64,000 nucleotides of DNA, taken from the NCBI GenBank assembly GCA_020310875.1, contig CM035416.1, forward strand, positions 76,433,080-76,497,079, given 5' to 3'. Numbering within the stretch: position 1 is the stretch's first letter; the number at the start of each line of letters is the position of its first letter. Origin of the DNA: Ceratopteris richardii. Its lineage: Eukaryota > Streptophyta > Polypodiopsida > Polypodiales > Pteridaceae. The notes under the pieces were generated by a model, which worked only from the letters and a program-made list of their open reading frames with translations, did no database searches and was not told the DNA's origin. The translations under genes and the position numbers were made by a program. This document shows positions 29,207 through 41,590 of the stretch, in pieces.

Positions 29207-29675
29207 TGATAGCCGCCGGATTGGATCTCTATGTAATTTTATTTTTCTATATTCGCACGCACCAAAAAGGTATGGCAAAAAGATGTAACCCTTTTTTGAG
29301 TAATGAAAAGGCAAGCACGACATTCTTCGAGCAAGGGGAATCGCCAGATTGTCTGTCTGGGCGATAGCGCTGGAGATGCTGTGTTGCAGATTTTCGAGAA
29401 TTATGAGTACTGTATTTACTTATTGAGTTCAGTAATTAATCGTTAATTACCGAATGTTGTGATTAACTTTAATAGTTCTGTGTGAATCCGTAAGTGCTTG
29501 ATACATATAGTAGACACAGTGCGCAGTGATAAGTGTTGAATCAGAAAGTGGTTAGTTGTTAATTGAATGCTTGAATTGGGAAAAGTACAAAAGGGCCTCT
29601 GTACTATCAGACCCCTGTCCATCCCAAGAACCCCGAAAGGAGATTAAAAGGACTTAACCGAAAGTACTTTTAACA
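29207..29675 (+). repeat. 3' LTR of the 9.3-kb Gypsy
   Basis: Direct repeat of 20382-20848, starting TGATAGCCGCCGG and ending TTTTAACA. No convincing polypurine tract precedes it; the preceding bases are 'gggttcgagtccaccgtgcg', which resemble the end of a tRNA. Confidence 0.92.
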
Positions 29676-30880
29676 GTACTAAAACTGATAGTAGATTTGA
29701 TCCTTGGCACATATAAAGAATTCGACAATATGAAAGAACTATCATCCACAATAGTCAGAATGATCTTTCCAACTCCCATGATAGGATAAAAGGAGTCGTT
29801 AGCACATGTGCCAATATTCCTTATAAGAGAAGGCTCAAGTGAAGTGAAGAAATTGCATTGCGAGGTAGTATGTTTAGTTTCACTGTTATGAGAGTATCAA
29901 ACATCCAAGTCTACTACATATATACACTACTCATGAGAAGATGTGTCATAGTTTCGATTAGTAGTAAACACCCATTCTTCATTCTGAACAAGGCTAGCAG
30001 ACTTTGTTTTAGGTGTAGAGGCCTCTTCAACAACCATTCTAGCTCCTTTCTTCTTTGCCTCTTTTTTCATCAATTTAGGAGAAATTTTAATGACATGATC
30101 ATTTGCCTCACAATACTTGCAGGTTGTTTACGTTTTTTTGTTTTATTATCATCTTTGTATCCCTTTGTAAAGTTTTTTTTTTCATTTTTCCATTTTATTA
30201 CCATCTTTATATTCCTTCTTTGACTATGTACCATTAACAAATTTCTCCCTACTAATAGATGAGCTATATTTACCTTGTCCCTGATGACTAGCTAAGAAAG
30301 TTTGATCTGCAACACATATAATTTATTTATTTATCTAATTATGTCCAACATCTAACATTGGGTAGACATTTCTTGATTTGAGTAAAGATGCTTTGCACTT
30401 TAGCTGATTCTTGATGCTCTGAAAACTTTTTCAGACCTCCTTTGTAGTCTCATAATCCAAAATTGTAAAGTAAATATTGTCTACCAAAGCAAGTGAATCA
30501 TGGATGCTGCCATCTGATCAAGATCTTTACAATCACTTTCATCAATATCAATGGTTTTTTTGCAACTCAACCATTGGCTTCAAACCTCCTCTGAATCAAG
30601 ACATCATATATCTAATTCTTCCACAAGAGAAAGTCAGATCAATGAGACTTTGGTTCTTAAAGACATCTTTGACTTAAAGACCATAACCTTTCTTAGAGCC
30701 CCTTGTACCACCCCTTTATCCATCAATTATCTCTGGAAATTTTAATGCCATGATTTGAAGAGCCACTTGAGTAGACTTGATAATTCAAATTGGCATTGGA
30801 TAAGTCCCAAAATTTGTAAACAAAAATGTTAGAGGTCTACTAGAAAATGGACAAATGATCCAAATGACATATACTAGTGT
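29676..30880 (-). pseudogene. Copia family D copy 1: gag side, right of the nested Gypsy
   Basis: On the minus strand, sequence at about 30060-30130 reads TCKYCEANDHVIKISPK, a decayed Copia zinc knuckle, followed by a Lys-rich spacer. Sequence at about 30480-30780 resembles Gag (a W/L-rich UBN2-type region) with several frame breaks. It continues the polyprotein interrupted at 20381. The 5' LTR of this copy is not recognised. Confidence 0.6.
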
Positions 30881-33150
30881 ATGTGGGTAAAATATTGCAA
30901 CAATGCTAGATAACTATGAAAATAGAGATCAACCCTTATATGCTTGGAGCATAAAACTTAGAGAAATTTTTTGCTTGGGTTTCCTTTGCAAGTAGAGCAT
31001 ATGACAATGAGTTCATCAACTTTTCTAGAAGATTCATAGCCACCTCCAACTAGTATAAATAAATGTTCTTGCCACATAGCTTACGAATCTTCCCAATACT
31101 AATCCAAGGATCTCAAAGAAACCATGACTAATGAGTACCCAAGAATTTAGAATTTGAATTTTGAGAGTCTAGTGTCTAGTGTCTAGTGTCTAGTGTTCAC
31201 TTGTCTTGCACTCTAATATTTCCATCTTTGTAATTAACGAGTCAAGAGATCTTGTCATGTCCATTCTAATATTTTATTTGCTACTTTGTTAAGGAAAGTA
31301 TCATATTTTTTCATCTTATATCCATCCCTAGAATCCCAATCTATGGTAGCTTTGCATACTAAAGTCATTCCTTTTCATGGATGTCAATCTGCAATTGTAA
31401 GATAATTGACATTTAGTCAAATGACCTCTTTTTTGTACCCATTAGCCCCATATCATAGGAATTTCTACAATAAATAGTGTGAATGCCTTACATGTCCTTG
31501 TAAGGCTCATTTATAATCCAAAGATATTTTAATAATATTGCATAAACTCCAACCTTGTATTGATATTGTTTGCACACATATCTCCTTCCTAATATGTGAT
31601 CCGATTTAAAACTATAAGATGGATTACAAAAGACATGTATCATCCATTTGTGATGCCTTGCCAAAAACTTTGTGACTTGCAAATGAGTACCGATATTAAT
31701 AAATGTTACATCATCTTGGAATCACATCATATTCATGTGGAGGACAAGTATATACAAAAGCACACATAAATTAACATCAATACAAAAGGTTTGAAACTTC
31801 CTCTTAACATGAGTGATAACAAGTATGAAAGAAATGCAATCAGGTACTTCCAATAATAACCGCTAGATTTTCTTGTAAGTATAATATACTTTGTGGCAAA
31901 TTCAACCTTTATTTCATGCATTATAGACCTAAAAAAAGTTTCAAAGTTTTAGAATATGCTAAAATTAGTTTTCTTTAACCAATTCTCATGGAACCTTGCT
32001 ATTAGAATGACACTTTTATCCACACTATTGGATTTTGCTCTTATGTCTAGTACTATGTCTTAGGGTGATGGTATGCACTTTGGAAAAACCAAGAATGGAT
32101 TGAGATGCTCCCTTATGGGGACTGTTGATTACTCAAACCATGCAATTCTTAGTGATATACATCTTGGATCTTTCAATGATGGACACATTGAACTGTGATT
32201 AGTAGTTTAAATTATAGAATTTCAAGAATCATTGAGTCGTAACCGGCACCTATGGCTCATCCAAGGGCATGCATGTCCATGCATCAACTTGACACAACAC
32301 TAATCCCCTTTCCCATTTCTCACATGAGTGAATGGAGAAGTGAGGTGAAAATTGACCATTCAAGCAAAGCCAAAAGGTCGCAGTTTTACTGTTGGAAGAG
32401 GCTTACACATATCATGAGAAAGAAAAAAACCAAAGTGCCATATATATCCCTCTTAATCAAATTGAAGAGTATATGCAACATTTTTGCCATCACAATATGA
32501 ATTTCAAATCCTTGCTTACTATATTATATGGATCGTAAAAAAACCTAAATCAAACACATCAAGATTCACACAACATGAATAAGGGAAAATAGGAAGCAAG
32601 CTAAGCATTGAAAATTTTAGATGACCTCAGGAAATTGAAAATGTGTTGCACCATCATTATGGAAGACTTGATGAAAGTCATACCCCACCTACAAGAGAAA
32701 TTTCTACATCGTGTGAAGGAAAACAACAACCTATAGAAGGAAACATGAGAAAGCACTAAATAAATTTACATCAATAAGATCAAGGAATTTAGTGAAAGAG
32801 GTGAAGATAATACCTATGTTCTAGTTGCACATCGGTTGGATGCTTCTCCAATAATGTGCAAGTGTGTCATGCAGGAAAGCCCTTATCCGGCTAGAAAACT
32901 TGACATTGGCTACTTATTGATCCTGCCATGAATTTTGCATGTGGGGAATGCCATTATGAAAGCTATGACAAACAACATTCTACAATCCATCTTCCATGTA
33001 CAAACCTACATCCATCGTATTCATTGTGATGATGTAACAAGAAAGGTTATCATGAGTGATTCAAGAGTAGTCATTTGTGAAGATTATATTGTGATCTTCT
33101 ACTATGCATATTGACTAGAGATCTCTAAGCCTTTGTGTCTATAGTATCCT
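30881..33150. other. No gene recognised
   Basis: Short ORFs without domains. A 7-bp tandem (gtctagt) occurs four times at 31169-31196. A stretch of low-stop plus-strand sequence at about 32770-33100 (EFSERGEDNTYVLVAHRLDA) may be a decayed coding piece, but I cannot name it. Confidence 0.4.
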
Positions 33151-36100
33151 CATGCCTTCCCCCCTTCTTTTCATACTGGTGATAATAAGTTACTATCTAA
33201 GTGCACTCTACATTGAACCAATAGGGCACGTATTTATGCCAATGTTCTTTTTTGTGTTTCTTGCTACTTGGAGTATGACACTCCATAAGTTGATTCTTGT
33301 TTGTGAGCAACTCCATTGGAGTTGTTCCCATTTCGATTGTCCCTCATAGCCAACAAGTGGTATGAGAACTTATATGTATGTGTATGCTAGCACTCAAGGA
33401 TGAAGTTTTCAAGAGAAAATAGAAATATCAAGTTTTCTTTGAGATTGTATAGCGGCAGATCAACAAAAGACAATCATGTTTGAATCTAAGTTTTTCTATG
33501 TACCCTGGGCAAGGTATTTCCAAAAAGAAGAGGAAGGAACTGACCTCATATTAGAGGTTTGAGCTAGTCTAAATTTGATGGGAGGGTTTCTGGAGAATCG
33601 GAGGTTTGTATTTTGGGTGGGAGCATTCAATTTTTTCTTCAAAGAAGAAGGAAGCTTATGTCTTTGGTCAAGGTTGCTTTATGCATACATAGAATGTTGT
33701 CTATCAAAATGTCATATGTTATTTCTAGCAAAGAAATGGTTTGATATGAAAGGCTTCAATCTATTCAAGTTAACTACGTTGGCAATATGGTAGTATTATG
33801 GTGGTATTTCGATGGATTTTCAGTGATCTTACATCTAAATAACAAGGTGGTATACTTGAGGTGTTCACACATATGGCTCCTCCTTTGGATAATTTGGAAT
33901 TTTTTGGTTTGCAAGCTATGAAAAAGGCTATCTTGCTCTAAGAAAGGAGAGTGAGGAGATAAAAAATCTGATGGGACAAACTTTGCAATCTAGAAGAGTC
34001 AAATCATGGATGTAATGATTCAAAAGAGGAAATTGATACTACTGGAATTCATAGTAAAGAAGCTTGTAAATATGGACAATGATGAGTGGGAAGATCTAGA
34101 TGAGATGGTTAGGTCAATTCGGATACATTTACCTCATAATGTTTACTTCTCAATGCTAGAATGTAAGAGACTAAGAGTGTGTGGTAGAAATTGTGCAATA
34201 TCCATGAGAAGGACATTGTTTCCAATAATGTATACCTCATGCAGAGGCAATATGAGCTTTGAATTTTTGACATAGATGGTGCAGAGGCAATACGAGCTTT
34301 GAATTTTTGACATAGATGGTTTCATGAGCCACAGTAATGAGTTTGATCCCTCTCATGCAACCATAGGCATGAAAATTGACAATGATACAAAGATAGTCTT
34401 ATTGTTGTGCATGTTATCTTAATAATGGGATACATTCTTCATGACTGTCAACAATAGTGCACTAGATGGCAAACTAGTTTACATGGATGTTTGTGGCACA
34501 TTGCTAACTAAGGAAATCCAAAGAAAATCCAAGATGGTGACTTATAATGGTGAAGCTAACACAATTGAGGCATCACAATAGGCATTTGAGCAAAAGGTAG
34601 ATGCAAGGGCTAAAAATGAGTCTCAAAACTAGGAAATGAAGTGGTATCACTTCTACAAGATGGGGCATTTCAAGAAAGATTACAAGGCCCTAAATAATTC
34701 CAAATCCAATGAGAATGTTAGTGGAGTTGGTGATGGGCATGGTACAAAATTTGTATCCAAAGAGACATAGCAAGGGAAAATGGAGGAAGTTAATACAATT
34801 TCAAAAAAAAACTAGGACTTCAATGGGTGTGACTCCAATCTAGTCTATAGGACAACATCTAGTATCAAGGCTATGTTCACAAAAGTATTTCACTAGATGG
34901 CAAGATTGTCATCGAAATACTCTCACTAGAATCTCATACTCATGATTGGATCCTTGATTTTAGAGCTTCATTTCATGTGATACCACATCGAGGATAGTTC
35001 AAGCATTATGACAAGTGGAATTTGGGTATGTTTGGCATGAAAAATCACATCAATGTGATATTTTGGGGGTTGAACATGTATGAATCTAGATCCCGTATTG
35101 AGTAATTTTTGCATTAGAGAATTTTCGACAAGTATTACAACTTATGCGGACTCTCCTATCAGTTAACTATCGAGATGATATTGGCTACAAAGTTAAGCTT
35201 CTATGCACAATCATATGAGTTACAAGGAGTATTATTGTTTATAGATGAATCGAGGTGGGCACATGTTACCTTCTATTCTTCCACTATAAGGTTCTACTAA
35301 TCATGTTTTCGAGATTTCTATCTCAGAATTATGACATAGTAAACTTTTTCATATATCACACAACAAGTTGGATGTGTTGTCATAAAAAGGATACATTCCA
35401 ACAATTTCATTTTGCAAAATTTCAAATCTATGAATAATTCGAGTTTGGAAGGCAACCATGAGACTGACATTGTGCTTCAATAAAAAATTCTAGAAAACAC
35501 TTAGATTTGGGTTACATAAAGATCAGTGGAAGGATGCCCATAAGATTTCTTGGTGGTGCATTGTACTTCATTTTGTGGATAATCGATCAAGAAAGTATGG
35601 GCATACCCTCTGAAGTCAAAAGATGTTCATTTTCTTCTTTCAAAAATTGTTAGATGCAGTAAAGATGAAGATCAACAAAAAGTTGAAAGGGGTCCAGTCT
35701 AGCAAGGATGAAGAATACATATCATAGGATTTCATTAGGTAGTCTCAATAGAGAGGCATATGATAGGATGTGATATACCCATATACTCCAACAAAGAGTT
35801 TAGCAAAATGGACGAGTTGAATCGTATAGAAATGCCCTATGTTGATGCCACAACATGCACATTTGCCCAAGGATTTTGGGAAAAGGAACTATTAATAGAA
35901 ATGCATGTGATCAATTTGTCCCCAAACATATGCAATGGGTTCGAGGTAGTACAAAAGCTTGGACAAGATAGTCTTTAGGATATGATCACTTGAAGATCTT
36001 TGGTTGTGAGGCTTATTTATATGTTCCAAACTAACTTCCTTAAATATGTGACCTTTAAGGATACAAAGGTCCATCAACAGCTGATCAAAGAAGTGGAGGC

Positions 36101-36248
36101 AAGGTAGGTCCTTTTTCCCGTCTTTGGTACAACCCCTAGACGGATGACACAAACTATGGTGCATATTAAATTCCTTGTAGGAAAATTCCACCTCCACTTG
36201 ATGGGACAAATGAGGAACATGGTGACCACGTGATGGGACCATCATTTT
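33150..36248 (+). mobile_element. Plus-strand Copia remnant (5' LTR end, gag, protease, integrase)
   Basis: An LTR end 'agccaaca' at 33355 is followed by 'ag' and TGGTATGAGAAC (33358), a drifted tRNA-iMet primer site. Gag-like sequence follows, including FMSHSNEFDPSHATIGMKID near 34320 and a knuckle-like KMGHFKKDYKAL near 34660. A protease signature WILDFRASFHVIPH is near 34955. Integrase pieces follow: KVWAYPLKSKDVHF (about 35595), a FWEKE..INLSPN block (about 35870-35930), and a final FGC-like segment (about 36000). The frame is badly broken. The remnant ends at 36248, where a minus-strand Copia LTR starts. Confidence 0.65.
34237..34320. repeat. ~41-bp tandem duplication in gag remnant
   Basis: The unit 'gcagaggcaatatgagctttg..gacatagatggt' is present twice in a row with one base difference. 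Confidence 0.9.
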
Positions 36249-36474
36249 TGTTGGAGTTCGAGGTTTGCGAAAGCACACGACAACACATGTAAAAAGAAGC
36301 TTAGAGCACAACACAATACATAATGTATTACCAAGTGAATGCACAAAGATGAGTGATCCATTAGGGTTATAGGTGTATATACAAGCTAGGAAAAAAAAAC
36401 CTCCTAAAGAGGGAGAAAAGTGCCTCGATAGTCATAAGTGCATTCACACACATCACTACCAAAATATATCAACA
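36249..36474 (-). repeat. Copia family D copy 2: 3' LTR
   Basis: A 226-bp sequence runs from TGTTGGAGTTC to ATATCAACA, followed on the right by 'aaatcccccctggg', the complement of a polypurine tract. It is related to 41434-41590 and 44289-44518, which fixes the family and the minus orientation. Confidence 0.8.
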
Positions 36475-37520
36475 AATCCCCCCTGGGATTGATGTAGTAA
36501 ACAAGGAGATCACACTCATGTATGAGGAAGTGCCAAGCTATGTGGAGAGAAATCAATCGACAAAAGGAAGTAAGCCTAAATATTTGTCAAAATCTTCAAA
36601 CTTCTCCCTAGGCACAACCTTTGTGAAAAGGTCTTCAACATTATCATATGCCAGCACATAAGCGAAAGTGATCTCTCCAATGGAGAACCTCTCCTTGACA
36701 TAATTATAATGCACCTCAATGTACTTTGTGTGAGCATGCAACACAGGGTTCCTTACAGTTGCCAATGCACTTTGACTATGGGTGAAGATGGTGGTGGAAG
36801 AAGATTGAGCAACACCCAAATTAGCCAAAAGCCATCTGAGCCACACACACTCAATAATTGTTCTTAAAGTTTCCCTTTACTAAGCTTCACAACTAGAAGT
36901 GTCCATAATAGGTTGCTTCTTTTTCAACCAAGATATGCATGAGCTACCAAGCATGAAGCAAAAACCATTGGTGGATACATGTCATGGCAACCAACCCAGT
37001 CCGAGTCAAAAAGATCATGTAAACCTACTGATAATGATCCCCCCTTTGGATAAAACAATCCAAGTATCTAGGAACCATTCAAGTAGCAAAAGTTGTGCTT
37101 AGTCATCTTCCAATGCTTGACACATGGACAATGCATAAGCCCGGTCAAGTTAAGAGACCAAAAATTGAATATTAAGCCATGTTATGCACAAGTAAATCAA
37201 CCATCCAATAGCCTGCTGATAAAGAACAACATTAAATGCATCTCCAGCATCATGCATACTCAACCACAAACGTGTTTCCATGGGAGTGGCAATAGGTTTG
37301 CAATCTTCAAGGCCAAAATGCTATAGTAATGTGTCAATATATCTTGTTTGACATAAATTTATTCCTCCATCCAATTGCATAACCAAATGCCCAAATAATG
37401 ATGCAATGACCCAAATCTAACATCTCAAAAGAGACACGCAGATCAATATTAAATTGAGCAATATGATTCTCATTAGGACAAGTGAGTAGCTAGTCATCAA
37501 CACATACAACAATGATCAAA
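36475..37520 (-). pseudogene. Copia family D copy 2: RNase H and partial RT
   Basis: The ORF at 36553-36846 carries a Copia RNase H C-terminus (VRNPVLHAHTKYIEVHYNYVK, EITFAYV, DLFTKVV). Decayed RT/RNase H sequence parallel to 42150-42600 continues to about 37515. It then stops abruptly at the edge of another Copia LTR (37533), so the rest of this copy is missing. Confidence 0.75.
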
Positions 37521-37532
37521 ACTGATGGAGAG

Positions 37533-38547
37533 TGTTAATCTCCAAAAGAACAAGCTATCCTTGAAGCTAGAGCACCTCTATATCAAGAATAACTCAAAAC
37601 CTTTACCAATTTGGAGGATCAATGCTCAATTACCAAAATCTTGAACAAACTGTGAAGAGAGTAATTACTCAGAAGGTCTGCTGCACATATCTTACTCATT
37701 GACTGATCAAATGTGTAAAGTTTTTTATAAAACTTTGCACAAGGTGTCGGCTATAGTTTCCACACCTTCTCTAAGTTAAATCATTCCAAAAGATTAAGTA
37801 TATCTTGAGAAATGTGTCAAATAGTTCACCTATGTCTGAAACTGTTCTCCAGTATAGTTGATTCTGACACCTACAACTTCTAACACATGATTCTCCCAAA
37901 CTAAAACCCGTTTAAGCAAATGCTTTTAGCCATAGATGGCTTACCTTCCAACTTAGATTTTGGCTCCTCATTTGTGCAAAAATTTATAGTGTGCAATGAG
38001 AACTAATCGATTCTTTGACCATCGAGATTGCGCCTGTTTCAGGAGACACTCAACACTTCTCACATACAAATGTTCCTACACATAATTCTCTGAGCCTGTT
38101 TACAATTAAGCTCTTAAACGTTAACCATAGACTCATTAACTATGGAATTAGACACCTACAAAAGGATTCTTGAAATGATCAAGCACAAAAGGAGAACACT
38201 CAGAAATATCGGGTGCAACTTTTCTTCTATTTAGAAAAAATTTTCCATCTAGATGAGAGAGAGAGATCTTCTTCACTTCTAAGGTGTCTAATGACTTCTA
38301 ATTCTTCTCTTCACATACTCTCTCCTCTTTGCCTCAACTTTTTACTTGTATATATAGGCATATATGTACAAGCTCATGATCATACAAAAGGTATATGTGA
38401 GCTAACTAGAAACTAATGTACATATGTATACAAGACTTCATTTCCTGAACATGCTTTATCTTCACTCTTCAATTGTTGACCTTTTCTTCATTCTTTGGCT
38501 TCAAGTATTTATCCAAAACATCAATTGGAGATTGTCTTGCACCAACA
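37533..38547 (-). repeat. 3' LTR of Copia element C
   Basis: The right edge is well placed: ..ACCAACA ends at 38547 and is followed by 'tctccccctcaatcatcaattgagg', the complement of a polypurine tract. The left edge (TGTTAATCTCC, 37533) is a guess from the TG..CA rule. No second LTR remains in the window. Confidence 0.55.
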
Positions 38548-38555
38548 TCTCCCCC

Positions 38556-41434
38556 TCAATCATCAATTGAGGTTTTCTCTATCTTCTTTATACCTGCCAT
38601 GTCTTTGAATCTCTGTAGCTTTGGTCCATCCAAGCTTTTTGTTAACATATCAGAAATATGATCTTTTGTTGAAGTATGTATGACTTCAATCTCCTTATCC
38701 ATCAGCTTCTCTCTTAGAAAGTGATACGGAATCTCAATGTGTTTAGTCCTGGCATGAAAAACAGGGTTAGCAGCTAGATACAATGAACTCATATTATCTC
38801 CATGAATAGTGGGTGTACTCTGAATGATGTCAAAACTCTTCATAAGAGTCTTTAGCCATATGAATTCCTTTGCAACTTCAACCATACCTTTATACTCTAC
38901 TTCTGTAGATGATAAAACTGTGTGTTGCTTCTTAGAACACCAAGAGATTAGCTTATCTCCCACATAACACAAGTATCCATAAGCTGATCTCCTATCATCA
39001 AGATTACCTGCCCAATCTGTATCTCTATACATCTTGATGTTTGTATCTGATGTAAAACCATAATAGAAACCTTCTTTGAGTGTACCCTTAATGTACCTCA
39101 ACACCCTTTGTCCTGCAATCCAATGTTCTTTCCTAAGACAATGCATGAACTGAGACAACACTCCTACTGCATATGACAAGTCAGGCCTAGTTAATGTAGC
39201 ATAGATCAGACTACCAACCAAACTTTGATATATCTTCATATCCTTGAATTCTTCCCCTCCATATCTACTCAATTTGTGATTCACTTCCATTGGAGTAGGT
39301 GCTACCCTGCAATCTTCCATTTTAAACATGATCAACAAATTCTTCAAATACCTTTCTTGAGTTACATACACTCCATGTTGAGTGTATGGGATCTCCATGC
39401 CCAAGAAATATGAAAAGTCTCCCAAGTCACTAATCTTGAACTCTTTCTCCATTTGTTTGTTTAGGCTTTGAATTCCTTTCTCCTCTGTACCTGTAAGAAT
39501 TATATCATCAACATATATGCACATGTAAATGAACCCATCATCACTTGCTTTGACAAGCAAGCTACTATCTACTTTTGATACTTGAAAACCAAGTTCCTTC
39601 AAAAACTTCACAAGTCTATAATTCCATGCCCTTGGGGCCTGCTTCAAACCATACAAAGCTCTCTTGAGCTTACATACATGATCTGGATACCTTTCATCTC
39701 TGAATCCTTGTGGTTGCTCCATGAAAACATCATCTGAAATATAACCATTTAGAAAAGCATTATTCTCATCTAATTGACATAATTTCCAACCTTTACATGC
39801 AACACTAGCTATGAGTGTCCTGATGGTTGTCATCTTTGCCACAGGACTATAAGTCTCATCATAATCTATACCATATGTCTGAGCAAACCCTTTCACAACA
39901 AGTCTAACTTTATATCTAGACACACTTCCATCTGCATACCTCTTTGTCTTGTAGACCCATTTGCATCCAATGATCTTCTGACTATTTGGTTTAGAAACCA
40001 AATCCCAAGTCTCATTCTCCATCAATGCATCATACTCTTCCTGCATAGCTTTCTCCCAATTTTGATTACCTTTTGCCTCTTCATATATAGAAGGGTCTTC
40101 ATCTGCCTTTACCATATAAGCATAATCTTTAGTAGCCAAAAAAGAAGTGTCATAGCTATACCTTGTAGGTTGCCATTTGTGTCTTGATGACCTTCCGAGT
40201 TCTCCACTTCTTGAGGTTTCTGGTTCATCAAATTCTTGATCAAACCTTGGCACTTCTTCAACTTCAACCTATACTTCATTATTCTCTTCTTCATCAAATA
40301 TTTGAACCTTTGATTTACCTTTCTTTTGATTCACAACTTCTTCATCACCTGCATGAATATTGATTGTGCCTGCGTACCAAGTACCTTGCTCATCAAATGT
40401 AACATCCTTTGATACAAGAAATTGTTTTGTGGATGGAATCCACAACCTATATCCCATCTGCTTATCATCATATCCAATGAACACATACTTTTCAGCTTTA
40501 GGTTCCAATTTGTGCCTTAATTGAGATGGCACATATGCATATGCCAAACATCCAAATACTTTGCAATGATCTAAGGTAGGTCTCTTGCCCCACCATGCCT
40601 CATATGGTGTCATACCCTGCAAAGCTTTACATGGTAACCTATTAACCAAATATGTAGCTATATTTATAGCCTCAACCCACAAATAATTGGGATAATTTTT
40701 CTCCTTCATCATGGATCTTGCAAACTCAACAAGAGTTCTATTCCTCCTTTCTGCTACACCATTTTCTTGAGGAGAGTACCTACAAGTAACTTCCCTTTTT
40801 ATACCAGCATTCCACAAGTAATCACTGAACTCATTAGAGAAATACTCTCCCCCTCCATCTGACCTTAGTCTCTTCAACTTTTGACCTGTGATTCTTTCTA
40901 CATACACATGATAATGCTTAAATGTATTGAATACCTCTGATTTATCTTTGATCAAATAGATAGTGATCCACCTGGTAGCATCATCAACATAAATCACATA
41001 ATATCTTTAACCATTGATATTGAAATCCTTTGATGGTCCCCACACATCTGTGTGTACCAATTCAAGCTTCTCTGAATACATAAAACCATGCTTGGAATAA
41101 GTTTGCTTATGTGCCTTACCCAATTGACATGCCTCACATTTGTATGTCATATGTTGACCTATAACATTAGGCAATCCAAGCACTGAACCATTGTTAACCA
41201 TATCTTTAATACCTCTTTTGTTGAAATGTCCAACCCTTTTGTGCTAAAGATCTAACTCAGAGATCTTATGTCCTCTATAAGTGAACAAGGCATGACCAAC
41301 AATTTATACCCATTGCTAGGGTCTTCCACAAAAACTCCTTCATTACTGAACCTTACTTCATAACCTTTTTCAACAATTTATCCTACACTTATCATATTCT
41401 TTGGAATTGTAGGAACATACAAAACCTTACTCAA
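38556..41434 (-). pseudogene. Copia element C: integrase-RT-RNase H, nearly intact
   Basis: Three ORFs (41201-41007, 40997-40269, 40253-38556) share one minus frame and are split only by a TAA near 41007 and a TAG near 40269. Integrase shows its catalytic Asp residues (YVDDATRW, LRSDGGGEY) and Glu (NGVAERRNR). RT keeps CKWVYKTK, DETYSPVAKM, NNAFLNGY and the YVDDIILTG catalytic site. RNase H keeps DWAGNLDDRRS, STEVEYKGM and HARTKHIEIPYHFLRE. A GAG-pre-integrase domain (CEACQLGKAHKQTYSKHG) starts the block. Gag, protease and the 5' LTR are lost at about 41434, where a family D LTR begins. It is the best-preserved Copia pol in the window, but still interrupted. Confidence 0.9.
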
Positions 41435-41590
41435 AAGCTTGGAGAACAACACAATACTGAGTGAAGGTATAAATTTAAGTGAGAAGTTAGGGTTATATGC
41501 ATATATACAAGTCAAGGGCTAAAAACCAGAAAAAAGTGCCCCGATGGTCCTAAGTGTGTTCATACACATCATTACCAGAATATATCAACA
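41434..41590 (-). repeat. Copia family D copy 3: 3' LTR, truncated
   Basis: Matches the inner part of 44289-44518 (cttggagaacaacacaatactga to tatatcaaca). The outer ~45 bp are missing at the junction with element C. A PPT complement (aatcacccct) follows. Confidence 0.75.

Larger units (their letters stand above)
20382..29675 (+). mobile_element. Complete 9.3-kb Ty3/Gypsy element, nested in a Copia
   Basis: LTRs of 467 bp (20382-20848) and 469 bp (29207-29675) bound an internal region with PBS, gag, protease, RT, RNase H, integrase and a 3' accessory ORF. The left flank ends and the right flank begins with GTAC (20378-20381 and 29676-29679), a likely target duplication. The LTRs differ at roughly 28 sites by eye, about 6%, mostly transitions. 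The insertion splits the minus-strand Copia at 17440-30880. No frameshift is seen from 20922 to about 26280, but about 21 in-frame stops are present, so this copy is inactive. Confidence 0.92.
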
